A stretch of 64,000 nucleotides of DNA, taken from assembly GCF_022539505.1 (NCBI RefSeq), contig NC_061511.1, positions 31,134,620 to 31,198,619 on the forward strand, given 5' to 3'. The position numbers were made by a program, and so were the translations under genes. The stretch is from Lolium rigidum (Eukaryota; Streptophyta; Magnoliopsida; Poales; Poaceae). A model generated the notes under the pieces. It saw only the letters and a list, made by a program, of their open reading frames with translations, did no database searches and had not been told where the DNA came from. Of the stretch, positions 1 through 9,570 are shown piece after piece. How positions within the stretch are numbered: the stretch's first letter is position 1; every line of letters begins with the position of its first letter.

Positions 1-845
1 CATATATGTGTTGTTTATGTTCTTGCATGCTCTCCGTTGCTAGTAGAGGCTCTGGCCAAGTTGATACTTGTAACTCCAAGAGGGAGTATTTATGCTCGAT
101 AGTGGGTTCATGCCTCCATTTAATCTGGGACAGTGATAGAACGTTCTAAGGTTGTGGATGTGCTGTTGCTACTAGGGATAAAACATCAATGCTTTGTCTA
201 AGGATATTTGTGTTGATTACATTATGCACCATACTTAATGCAATTATCTGTTGTTTACAACTTAATACTGGAGGGGGTGCGGATGCTAACCCAAAGGTGG
301 ATTATTTAGGCATAGATGCATGCTGGATAGCGGTATATATACTTTGTCGTAATGCCCTGATTAAATCTCATAGTAATCATCATTGATATGTATTGAATCT
401 TGATTTGTCAATTGCCCATCTGTAATTTGTTCACCCAGCATGTTAGTTATCTTATTGGAGAGACACCACTAGTGAACCGTGGACCACGGTCCATTCTTTT
501 ACATCTGAATACATTCTACCGCAATTATTGTTCTTACTGTTCTTTGCAAACAAACACCATCTTCCACTCGATACGCTTAATCCTTTGTTTTCAGCAAGCC
601 GGTGAGATTGACAACCTCACTGTTACGTTGGGGCAAAGTATCTTGATTGTGTTGAGCAGGTTCCACGTTGGCGCCGGTTTCACTGGTGTTGCGCCGCACT
701 ACACTCCTCCACCAACAACCTTCACGTGCTTCTTGGCTCCTACTGGTTCGATAACCTTGGTTTCTTTCTGAGGGAAAACTTGCTGCTGTGCGCATCACAC
801 CCTCCTCTTGGGGTTCCCAACGGACGTGTACATCTACGCGCATCA
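1..845 (+). mobile_element. 3' part of a Gypsy-type LTR (subfamily B)
   Basis: This is the last ~845 bp of an LTR in + orientation, ending ...GCGCATCA at 845. It matches the reverse complement of the complete LTR at 61683-63278 over its whole length, including the stretch beginning CTCCGTTGCTAGTAG and the CCGGCGCC-containing block. The 5' part, including the TGATACG start, lies outside the window, so solo LTR and full element cannot be told apart. No coding function. Confidence 0.85.
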
Positions 846-1225
846 ATCCTCACCTCTTTTGAAGAGGCGGTGTCATCCGACGCATCGGAGGAACTTGTGT
901 CCTCCTCGTCGTCGACGGAGCTCGCCGGCTGCTCTTTCGGCTGCGCTTTCGCCTCCGCCTTCGCACGGGCCGCCGCCACCTCCTCAGCCTCTTCCTCCTC
1001 CTCCTCCTCCTCCTCCTCAGCCCCGGCCTCGGCCTCCTCCTCCTCGGCCCCGGCCTCGGCCTCCTCCTCCTCCTCCTCCCCGGCCTCCCATTCCTCGCCG
1101 CTGTCCTGCGGCGGGGAATCACCGCCGCTGCTGGGCTTCCGGACTCTGTCCCACCAATGGCGCCATCCTGAAGACTTGCCCTCGCTGTCGGTGTCTGATG
1201 GAAGTCCAGAGAGGTCGCTCATCAT
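740..1225 (-). CDS. Acidic low-complexity protein, C-terminus replaced by LTR
   Basis: An ORF from ATG 1225 encodes a Ser/Asp-rich N-terminus (MSDLSGLPSDTDSEG), a basic/aromatic patch (WRHWWDRVRK), a long Glu/Ala-rich repeat and an Asp/Ser tail. The frame enters the LTR at 845 and runs about 35 codons of antisense LTR before stopping at 740, so the natural C-terminus is lost. The frame is open upstream to 1564, but the ATG pair at 1222-1227 looks the better start because the composition changes there. I recognise no enzymatic domain. Such acidic ORFs are often transposon cargo in grasses; that is inference. It could also be a truncated nuclear host protein. Confidence 0.4.
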   Translation of the reverse strand: MMSDLSGLPSDTDSEGKSSGWRHWWDRVRKPSSGGDSPPQDSGEEWEAGEEEEEEAEAGAEEEEAEAGAEEEEEEEEEEAEEVAAARAKAEAKAQPKEQPASSVDDEEDTSSSDASDDTASSKEVRIDARRCTRPLGTPRGGCDAHSSKFSLRKKPRLSNQ

Positions 1226-2163
1226 GAGAACTTGGATGAATGGCGGCTGGTTGAAGATCTGAAAGCGCCTACGTACGGGTCTTATTGAGCAGGGATGAAT
1301 GGCGGCGCGGATATCGAAGAGACCGGCGGTTGCTCTTCCGCAGAGTTCGCGCTCCATTCGGGAGGTTCGCGCGTCGATCAACGCGGTTGCCAATACGACG
1401 GTTCCACTTCCTGGCAACTGCATCGTCCCTAGGTAGGAGGCGGTTGAGTGTCCGTCCGTGAGTCGCTGACGCATCGGTCCCGCCACGCCCCGCCTCGCAT
1501 TTCGGTGTGTCCGGCATGCCCCGAGCGTCCCATGTAGCGGGGACGGGCTCTGGTCGCCGGACACCGTATCGGGCTACGCCGGACAAAAAGAGCTTTTGGG
1601 GGACGTGGCTGAGAACATTTTTTTATCCGGCGCGTCTTAAAAGCCTTTGGGCGACACTTTGTAGGACGCGACGGGAGATTAACGAGCCTTTGTTGTTATA
1701 TCTATAAGCACCAAATCAGTGTATTTTCAGATTTCTCGATTGATCTGTAAGGACTAAAGTAATTTATTCGACTGATTAACTTATTTCCATTAGGTGCAGC
1801 GCGCAGCTACCTCTTCCTTTTCTAGATCATTTTGCGGTGTATTTTTTTTCAGATTTTCTACATTTTACCTCCACAAATACTAGGTAAATATATATTAAGT
1901 ATATGGCCACTTGGTGAAAAAAGAAAGAAAGCCGAGCACGACTCCTATCACTTTCTTATTAGTCAGTCACATCAGGCTTGGGTCACAAGCGCTAGCACAT
2001 CGGGCTTCATAACCTAAAAAAGAAGTGCTTTCCACCTCTTTCTTGCTGCAGTTGTCGGTTAAAGATAAACCTTGATGTTTAGTTTCTATGTGACAAGACC
2101 AAAATACGTGCCTCCCTGCATTGTAAACTACATCTACCGCAATGTATACAGCAAGGGTACAAC
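1226..2163. other. Low-copy sequence, no gene seen
   Basis: GC-rich 5' flank of the acidic ORF to about 1690, then AT-rich DNA up to the CACTA insertion. It resumes at 13740-13793 on the far side of that element. I see no convincing exon; short frames on both strands lack domain similarity and splice context. Confidence 0.5.
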
Positions 2164-2208
2164 CTGCACTAGTAGAAACAAGGGCTTTCTTTTTTTGCCC
2201 CAGATGGC

Positions 2209-2482
2209 TTTTGCACCGGATTTGGCACGAACCGGTGCTAAAGGGGGTCATTAGCACCGGTTCGTGGGGAGCAGCCAGCCGAGGGACCTTTTGCACCGGT
2301 TCGTGTTACAAACCGGTGCAAATGAGATATCTTTTGCACCGGTTCGTAACACAAACCGGTGCAAAAGGTTTGTCGCTAGGCACGTGTCAGCCGAGGAACC
2401 TTTTGCACCGGTTCGTGTTACAAACCGGTGCAAAAGATAGCTCATTTGCACCGGTTTGTAACACGAACCGGTGCAAAAGGTC
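2209..2482. repeat. CACTA 5' subterminal repeat block
   Basis: Several inverted units of the type CTTTTGCACCGGTTCG ... ACCGGTGCAAAAG, separated by short spacers. Each unit can fold on itself. Matching units occupy 13529-13720 at the other end and 7849-7925 internally. Confidence 0.9.
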
Positions 2483-2823
2483 CCCAGCCCTTATATCAGC
2501 TCACCTCCAACCAGCCAATTCACAACTTCACTTTTTCTAGGAGAAAGGTGTGTGTGTTGAGTGCTACCTTGCATTTCTTTGGCATGCACACAAGGTGCTC
2601 GATGAAATGTCTGAGAGAATGATGCCGCTTGATTTTACACAAAACAAAAATGAGATGAGGTGCCGGAGCGACACTTAAGCTTTCTCCTCTTTCTTTCTCT
2701 CCTCAATCAAGGTTAAACAACTTTATCCTTTCATTTGTACGGTGCTAATATCCACTATATATATATATATATATTATGATGTTTTGTAATGGTTTTTTGA
2801 TAAACTTAATTATTTGATGTAGA

Positions 2824-5800
2824 TGAACCGGCGGCAATGGATGTACGTTGACCGACGTCTGCCCGAGTTCACTTCGGGCCTGAAAGAATTTTTCCGTGTG
2901 GCTGAGGAAAACCCACTGGCGGATGGTTATATATGTTGTCCATGTGTTGATTGCCTGGAACTTAAAGCAATACCCTGAATGGCAAGTCATTCACTCCCAC
3001 CTGCTTTGGAAAGGTTTCATGCCCAGCTATAATTGTTGGACCAAGCATGGAGAAAGAGGGGTTATGATGGAAGACGACGACGAAGAAGAAGAGGATGATG
3101 ATATGTACCCTAACTACGGTGATACCGCAACGGGGCATGATGAAGATGAGGAGGCAGGTGGAGGTGATCAAGATGAAGAGGCATCGGATGAGCCCGTTGA
3201 TGATGATCTTCGTCGGGCCATCGCCGATGCACACAGAGATGCGTAAACTGAAAACGAGAAGCGAAAGTTAAAGGGCATGTTAGATGATCACAAAAACAAA
3301 TTATACCCAAATTGCGAAGATGGCAACACAAAGCTCGGTGCCACATCGGAGTTGCTGCAATGGAAGGCGAGGCTGGTATATGTGACAAGTCATTTGAGAA
3401 GTTACCGAAAATAATGAAGAGGAGGTTTCCAAAGGATAACGAATTGCCCGACAGGTACGTACGAAGCAAAGAAGGTTCTCTGCCCTCTAGGATTAGAGGT
3501 GCTGAAGATACATGCATGCATTAATGATCGCATCCTCTACCGCCTTGAGTACGAAAATTTGGAAAAATGTCCGGTATGCAATGCACTACGGTATAAGATC
3601 AGAGCGAGATGACCCCGGTGATGTTGAGGGCGAGCCCCTAGGAAGAGGGTTCCCGCCAAGGTTATGTGGTATGCTCCTATAATACCGCGGTTGAAACGTC
3701 TCGTTCAGAAATAAAGAGCATGCCATGTTGTTGCGATGGCACAAAGAAGACCGTAAGAAAGACGAGAAGCCGAGACACCCCGCCGATGGGTCGCAGTGGA
3801 GGAAAATCGATAGAGAGTTCCCGGACTTTGCGGATGACGCGAGGAACTTAAGGTTTGGTCTAAGTACGGATGGAATGAATCGTTTTGGGGAGCAGAGCTG
3901 CGGTCATAGCACCTGGCCCGTAACTCTATGTATCTATAACCTTCCGCCTTGGTTGTGCATGAAGCGGAAGTTCATTATGATGCCGAGTGCTCATCCAAGG
4001 CCCAAAGCAACCCGGCAACGACATTGATGTTTACCTACGGCCATTATTTGAAGAACTCTTACGGCTTGTGGAGCAAACCAGGTGTTCTTGCATGGGATGA
4101 GTACAAACAGGAGTCATTCAACCTACGAGCGTTGCTTTTCGTGACCATCAATGATTGGCTCTGCTCTTAGTAACCTTTCGGGACGGACAAACAAGGGATA
4201 CAATGCATGCACGCACTCGCTTAGATGAGACCGAAGGTGCTTATTTGAAGAAATGTAAGAAGGTTGTGTACACGGGGCATCGTCGATTTCTTCCAAAGAG
4301 GCACCCCGTCGGAAAGAAAGGCAATCATTTCGGAGGTGAGGCGGATCACCGGAGAAGCTCGAACTCCGTACGGTGATGCTTTACTTGATATGGTCAAGGA
4401 CATAAAAGTAATATTTGGAAAGGGTCTTGGCGGCCAATCTGTTCCCAAAAAAAGGCTTCAAAGAAAAAATCTGTTCCCAAAGAGGTTGTTACCGGACACG
4501 CACCCATGTGGAAGAAAAAATCTATATTTTGGGATCTACCCTATTGGAAAGTCCTAGAGGTCCGCTCTTCAATCGACGTGATGCATGTGACGAAGAATCT
4601 TTGCGTGAACCTGCTAGGCTTCTTAGGCGTGTATGGGCAGACAAAAGATACACCAGAAGCAAGGGAGGACCAAGTATCGTATGAAAGTCCCAAAGAACAA
4701 GCAAGAACGAGGATTACAAGACGGATACGGGGAGTCGCTTAAGTCCTGGCAGCTACGCTCTTACCAAAGCAGAGAAGGAAATCTTTTTTGAAGTCCTTTA
4801 CGAGTATCAAGGTGCCGTCTGGATTCTCATCAAATATAAAGGGAATTATAAATATGGCGGAGAAAAAATTCCAAAACCCGAAGTCGCATGACTGCCACAT
4901 TATTATGACGCAGATGCTTCCGGTTGCACCGAGGGGCTTACGCCGGAAAATGTTCGAATACCCATTGTGAAGCTATGTGCATTCCTTAATGCAATATCTC
5001 AGAAGGTAATCGATCCAGCTAGTCTTCCAAGGTTACAGAAGGATGTGGTGCAATGTCTTGTTAGCTTTGAGTTGGTGTTTCCACCATCTTTCTTCAATAT
5101 TATAACACATCTCCCGGTTCACCTTGTCGAAGAGATTGCCATCCTCGGTCCTGTCTTTCTACACAATATGTTCCCCTTCGAGAGGTTTATGGGGGTCTTA
5201 AAGAAATATGTTCATAACCGTGCTAGGCCGAAGGAAGCATCTCCAAGGGCTATGGAACGAGAGGAGGTCATCGAGTTCACGTGTTGACTTTATTCCCGAC
5301 CTTAAGTCGATTGGTGTCCCCGAATCGCGACATGAGGGGCGACTAAGTGGAAAAGGCACGCTAGGAAGGAAATCAATGATATGTAGGGACGGCATTTCTT
5401 TCACTCAAGCACACTACACAGTTCTACAAAGTTCCACCTTGGTGGCCCCGTATATCACCGATCACAAGAATATTGTACACTCCGAATATCCGGGCAGTCC
5501 GAAGACTGGATTACACATAAACATATGCAGACATTCGGCGGTTGGCTCCGAACACATCTCATGAATAACAACGCCATTGATGATCAATTGTACTTGTTGG
5601 CCGGGTCACCATCTTCGACTATACTGACTTTCCAGGGGTACGAGATAAATGGAAATACCTTCTACACGTTCGCCCAAGATAAAAAGAGCACCAACCAAAA
5701 CAGTAGGTGTCCGCATTGATGCAACAAACACTAACGAGTGGGGAAAAGGACACATATTATGGTTACATAGAGGAGATATGGGAACTTGACTATGGACCTT

Positions 5801-6200
5801 ATTTTAAGATCCCTTTGTTTCGGTGCAAATGGTTCAAGCTTGATGGAAAAGGGGTAAAGGTAGACCAGCTGTACGGAATAACAACGGTGGATCTCAACAA
5901 TCTTGGTTACGAGAGACGAACCATTCGTCCTAGCCAATGATGTGGCTCAGGTTTTCTATGTGAAGGACATGTCCTCCGGACCGAAGAAAAGAAAACATAA
6001 GGAAACGAGCTCATCCGATGAGCCAAAGCGTCACATAGTTCTTTCGGGGAAAAGAACCATCGTGGGAGTCGAGGACAAGACGAGACATGTCAGAAGATTA
6101 TAATAAGTTTGCTGAAATTCCGCCCTTCAGAGTGAACATTGATCCAACCATCGCGTTAAATGCTGAAGATACTCCATGGTTACGGTCAAAGCGATCATAA
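2824..6200 (+). pseudogene. TNP2-type CACTA transposase, decayed
   Basis: The frames join into one transposase-like protein broken by several frameshifts and stops (shift near 2965, TAA at 3244-3246, further shifts near 3355, 3500, 3660-3720, 4000, 4450, 4970, 5290 and 5720). The N-terminal transposase-associated domain begins MNRRQWMY at 2824 and is followed by an acidic linker (3068-3230). The TNP2 core runs about 3540-4640 (blocks KEDRKKDEK, FGLSTDGMN, LPPWLCMKRKF, DVMHVTKNLCVNLLG). A DUF4218-like block lies at 4880-5280 (FERFMGVLKKYV) and a DUF4216-like block at 5720-5990 (YYGYIEEIWELDYGP). TNP2 is the catalytic transposase of CACTA elements and acts in the nucleus on the terminal repeats. 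No introns were needed to align it. It cannot supply transposase as written. Confidence 0.92.
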
Positions 6201-6300
6201 TGTATTAATTATTATCCTGTACCTTGATGAGCTCATATTGTGAAGCGTTTGTTGTGATATGTATCAGTAACATTGGTCGTTTGAACTAAATGCTCTTTCC

Positions 6301-6850
6301 TTCGAGAAGCTCCCGGAAGCCCTCTTTAATTACCCTGAAGTACTGGTTGTTGGGTGTATATATACTAGCAGCTTCCGAGCGGGACTTGCGGGAAGAGTTA
6401 CTCGGGCAAGCTTCCGAAGATGTCTAAGACGGCCAGCCATCTAAGACATCTTCGAGAAGCTTCGCCGGAGAGGCTTTTTCCTTCGAAAAGCTCCCGGAAG
6501 CCCTCCTTACCCCGAGCTACTCGGTTGTTGGGTGTATACTAGCAGCTTCCGAGCGGGACTTGCGGGAAGAGTTACTCGGGCAAAGCTTCCGAAGATGTCT
6601 AAGACGGCCAGCCATCTAAGACATCTTCGAGAAGCTTCGCCGGAGAGGCTCTTTCCTTCGAAAAGCTCCCGGAAGCCCTCCTTACCCTGAGCTACTGGTT
6701 GTTGGGTGTATACTAGCAGCTTCCGAGCGGGACTTGCGGGAAGAGTTACTCGGGCAAAGCTTCCGAAGATGTCTAAGACGGCCAGCCATCTAAGACATCT
6801 TCGAGAAGCTTCGCCGGAGAGGCTCTTTCCTTCTTGGTCGTTGCCTCTCA
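6301..6850. repeat. Three ~175-181-bp tandem repeats with internal hairpins
   Basis: Units begin at about 6301, 6482 and 6657, each with TTCGAGAAGCTCCCGG or a one-base variant; a fourth is cut off at ~6826. Each contains GAAGATGTCT ... AGACATCTTC (perfect 10-bp arms, ~18-nt loop) and a GGGCGAGTAACTC-like stretch on the - strand. They lie 3' of the TNP2 pseudogene and may be part of its 3' region. The - strand stays open across two units, but that is a by-product of the repeats. Confidence 0.85.
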
Positions 6851-6972
6851 GGCTGCTCTCTCTACTCTCCCCGGAGGGGGCTATATATAGCAATGTGCCT
6901 CCGGATAAGCCCCCCCGGATGAGGCCACCCCGGATAAGGCAAACACCGGATAAGCCTCCCCAGATTTAGCCC

Positions 6973-7085
6973 CCATCTTTAGCACCGGTTTCAGCCAGGA
7001 ACCGGGATAAAAGGGGTATATAATCAAATCCACCATCTTTAGCACCGGTTCAAGCCGGGAACCGGGATAAAAGGGGTATATAAAC
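6973..7085 (+). repeat. Tandem pair of 60-bp units with TATA-like ends
   Basis: Two copies beginning CATCTTTAGCACCGGTT at 6973 and 7033, each ending GGGGTATATAA. They share the ACCGG core with the subterminal repeats but not the full unit. The GGGGTATATAA ends could be core-promoter sequence for + transcripts; no ORF follows closely. Confidence 0.7.
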
Positions 7086-7209
7086 TAAAGACAACGACTT
7101 TATTGAAATTTAACAAGATACGTTAACTAAACTTAAACTAAAACAACGACAACGACTTTATTGAAATTTAACATTAACTAAATTTAAACTAAAATAATAA
7201 CAACTTCTA

Positions 7210-7539
7210 CTAGTTCTTCCGCGCATCCGTTGCTGCCCTCCTGGCTGCCGCCTCCTGCCGCAGCTCCTCCTCACGACGACGCTTATACATCTCCTCACTA
7301 TCCAGATCCGCCACACGCGGCCGCTTATGCAGCTCCTGGAGACTCTGCCTCTCAAATGCTTCTATGGTAGCCGCTAGCGCCGCCTCCTCCCACTCCTCTA
7401 TCTCTGCAAGCTGCGGGTCCACCTCATCCTCTGCTGCCCTCCTTGCTGCCGCCTCCTGCCGCTGCAGCTCCTCCCACTCCTCTATCTCCGTGAGCTGCGG
7501 GTCCACCTCCACCGGCGGCGGGTGCGGCTTTGGGGGCAT
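7210..7539 (-). CDS. Small charged coiled-coil protein inside CACTA element
   Basis: A 109-codon ORF from ATG 7539 to a stop at 7210. The protein begins MPPKPHPPPVEVDPQL, then has two repeats of the type VDPQLxEIEEWEE and an Arg/Glu/Ala-rich helical half with a KRPRV basic cluster that could act as a nuclear signal. No transposase domain is visible. A TATA box lies 54-63 bases upstream on the same strand (7593-7602), behind a cluster of E2F-like sites. It is divergent from the element's second gene and convergent with TNP2. A regulatory or DNA-binding accessory role is plausible by position (compare TNPA of En/Spm), but no homology is claimed. Confidence 0.55.
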   Translation of the reverse strand: MPPKPHPPPVEVDPQLTEIEEWEELQRQEAAARRAAEDEVDPQLAEIEEWEEAALAATIEAFERQSLQELHKRPRVADLDSEEMYKRRREEELRQEAAARRAATDARKN

Positions 7540-7592
7540 TGTGCAATGGCCTAGGGTTTGGTGATGATCGAAGTGGGAGAGACGGGGACGTA

Positions 7593-7602
7593 CTATTTAT
7601 AG
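7593..7602 (-). promoter_or_regulatory. TATA box of the 7210-7539 gene
   Basis: The minus strand reads CTATAAATAG, 54 bases before the ATG at 7539 and directly downstream of the E2F-like repeat cluster. Confidence 0.6.
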
Positions 7603-7604
7603 AG

Positions 7605-7830
7605 GGAAAATATCCCGCGCGGCGCCGTGGAGGGAAAATATCCCGCGCCGTTTGCGTCGTGGCGGGAAAATATACCACGCGCCGCTTGCGTCGTGGAGGG
7701 AAAACATCCCTCGCGTCGTGGCGGGAAAATATCCCGCGCGGCGTCGTTTGACGGGAACCTACCACGCGCGCGTCGTGGCGGGAACCTATCCCACGCGAAA
7801 CACGAAAAATAAATGGCGGGAAAATACAAA
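7605..7830. promoter_or_regulatory. Repeated GCGGGAAA (E2F-like) sites in CACTA promoter
   Basis: Imperfect ~28-58-bp repeats of the type CGTCGTGGCGGGAAAATATCC. The exact E2F consensus (TTTCCCGC, here as GCGGGAAA) occurs at 7662-7669, 7721-7728 and 7816-7823, with near matches (AGGGAAA, GCGGGAAC) in the other units. They lie upstream of the TATA box of the minus-strand gene. E2F/DP factors drive S-phase genes in plants; binding here is predicted from sequence only. Confidence 0.55.
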
Positions 7831-7848
7831 AGGCGGTGAAAAAGGGAC

Positions 7849-7925
7849 CTTTTGCACCGGTTGTTGGCTCGAACCGGTGCAAAAGGGTCTTTTGCACCGG
7901 TTCGAGCCAACAACCGGTGCAAAAG
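7849..7925. repeat. Perfect 37-bp inverted repeat made of subterminal units
   Basis: Left arm 7849-7885 and right arm 7889-7925 are exact reverse complements with a 3-nt spacer. Each arm is itself CTTTTGCACCGGTT ... AACCGGTGCAAAAG, the same unit found at both transposon ends. It sits between the divergent internal genes of the CACTA element. Confidence 0.95.
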
Positions 7926-7929
7926 GCCC

Positions 7930-8940
7930 TGTGCATAAATTCCGCGCGCGCCCTTTCTTCTCCATTCGCGCGAGGACCAAATTACAGGGGAGACTCTGCC
8001 AAAATTTCGCCCGCCCGCGCCGCCGCCGTCGACCGCGCCTCCCCCGCCCGCCCGCGCCGCCGCCGCCCGCGCCGCCGCCTCCCGCGCCCGCCCGCGCCGC
8101 CGCCGCCTCTCCTCCGGCGTCCGCGCGCCCGCGCCGCCCCGCCCGGCCCGCGCGCCCGCGCCGCCCCCGCCCCGGCCCGCGCGCCCGCGCCGCGCCCCGC
8201 TCGCGCGGCCGCCGCCCCCGCCCGCGCCGCCAACCGCCGCCCCGCTCCGGCCGGCAGCCGCGGCTAGAGGTGAGCCCCGGCCGTCTTTTCCTTTTTTTTT
8301 GTTTTAATTAGTTAGAAAATTTAGTAGTTAAATTTAGAAATATAAGTTAGATAAATTTTAGTTAGATCTATTTAGAAAATTGTAGTTAGAAAATATTTGT
8401 TAGAATTTAGAATATAGAATTTATAATATGTTAGATAAAAATGTAGAAAATTGTAGTTAGAAAATATATGTTAGACAAATTTTTTTACTAAGATATAGAA
8501 AATTGTAGTTAGAAAATTGTAGTTAGAAAATTGTAGTTAGAAAATATATGTTAGAAAATTGTAGTTAGAAAATATATGTTAGAAAATTGTAGTTAGAAAA
8601 TATATCTTAGAAAATATATGTTAGAAAATATATGTTAGACAAATTGTAGTTAGAAAATATTTGTTAGAATTTAGAATATAGAATATGTTAGATAAAAATG
8701 TTACAAAATTGTAGTGAAATATAGAAATTTAGAATTTAAAATATGTTAGATAAATCTTAGAATCTCAGAAATAGTAGTGAAATTTAGAAATTTAGAATTT
8801 AGAATTTATAATATGTTAGATAAAAATGTTAGAAAATTGTAGTTAGAAAATATATGTTAGACAAAATATATGTTAGACAAATTTAAAAATAGTAGTATTT
8901 GTTACTAAGATATATATATATTCATAAGTAATTTATTCAA
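7930..8940 (+). other. GC-rich leader, splice donor and AT-rich intron of the second CACTA gene
   Basis: 7930-8265 is extremely C/G-rich (CCGCCGCCGC-type repeats) and open in several frames only because of composition. A good donor (AGAG|GTGAGCC) lies at 8269-8275. 8310-8890 is an AT-rich intron made of tandem variants of TTAGAAAATTGTAG and TTAGAAAATATATG. Splicing into the ORF that starts at 8963 is inferred. Confidence 0.55.
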
Positions 8941-8962
8941 ATTCAATATTAGTTTGCATACG

Positions 8963-9365
8963 ATGCCGCGCCCGCCGCGTCCTGGAGCTAGGACAATTTT
9001 AGAGGAGTTGCGGAAGTTGGGGGAAGTTCGGGACTGGGCTCCGCCGGGGTGGCACTGGGAGGTGTTATCTTCCGGGGCGCGCACCTTGGTGCGGAATCCG
9101 GGTCCCGTCGTCGACCCGGATATTCTCTCGGTGGAGGTCTTATGGGCCACGTTCGTTTCAGAGGGAGCCGGCCCCGCCGGAGGTGGTAGCTCAGCGCATT
9201 GCAGCAGAGGATGAGCACGTTCGCCGTTACATGTATGCGTTAGACACCATGTATAGGACCGGATGGTCAGTTATGCAGGGATCTCATGTTAGCTATGCTC
9301 CCGTTACTGTTCCGTGGCTTTGGGTGTTCACCCGGCGCGGCTCGGGACCCGGTCGGCGCCGTTGA
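8963..9365 (+). pseudogene. Small CACTA-encoded ORF of unknown function, one frameshift
   Basis: A frame starting MPRPPRPGARTILEELRKLG continues to LSVEVLWATF, then shifts near 9160-9180 into a second frame (VAQRIAAEDEHVRRYMYALD ... RRGSGPGRRR) that stops at 9363-9365. The shifted frames together would give a ~130-residue helical, basic-ended protein. It has no domain I can name. It sits between the leader intron and the exon at 9571, in the same direction, so it may be a 5' exon or upstream ORF of the next gene. Confidence 0.5.
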
Positions 9366-9570
9366 GAGCTTGTAGTGTGATGTATTAGGGACCGATCGAG
9401 CTATATGTGTAACTCAGATCTTTGATTATGTATTCAGCATTATCCTTTATTTGCACTTATATATATGTGTAACTCTAATATTTGATTATTTATTTATATC
9501 ATTATCTTGGTTAATTACTGCTTCGTTGTGTTTATAGCATTAGAATAACTTGTAAGTCTTTGCAGAAAAT

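Noticed and set aside
740..1564. A 274-codon reading starting at 1564
   Set aside because: The first 113 codons have a different, non-protein-like composition; the ATG at 1225 marks the change.
6507..6893. 128-codon minus-strand ORF with internal repeats
   Set aside because: Arises from the tandem repeats; no start context, no domain, wrong strand for the transposase.
7982..8267. Long overlapping frames on both strands rich in Ala, Arg and Pro
   Set aside because: Produced by CCGCCG-type base composition in a leader; all frames are open and none has a domain or start context.
8310..8890. CRISPR-like regular repeats
   Set aside because: Direct AT-rich tandem units without unique spacers, inside an intron of a plant transposon.
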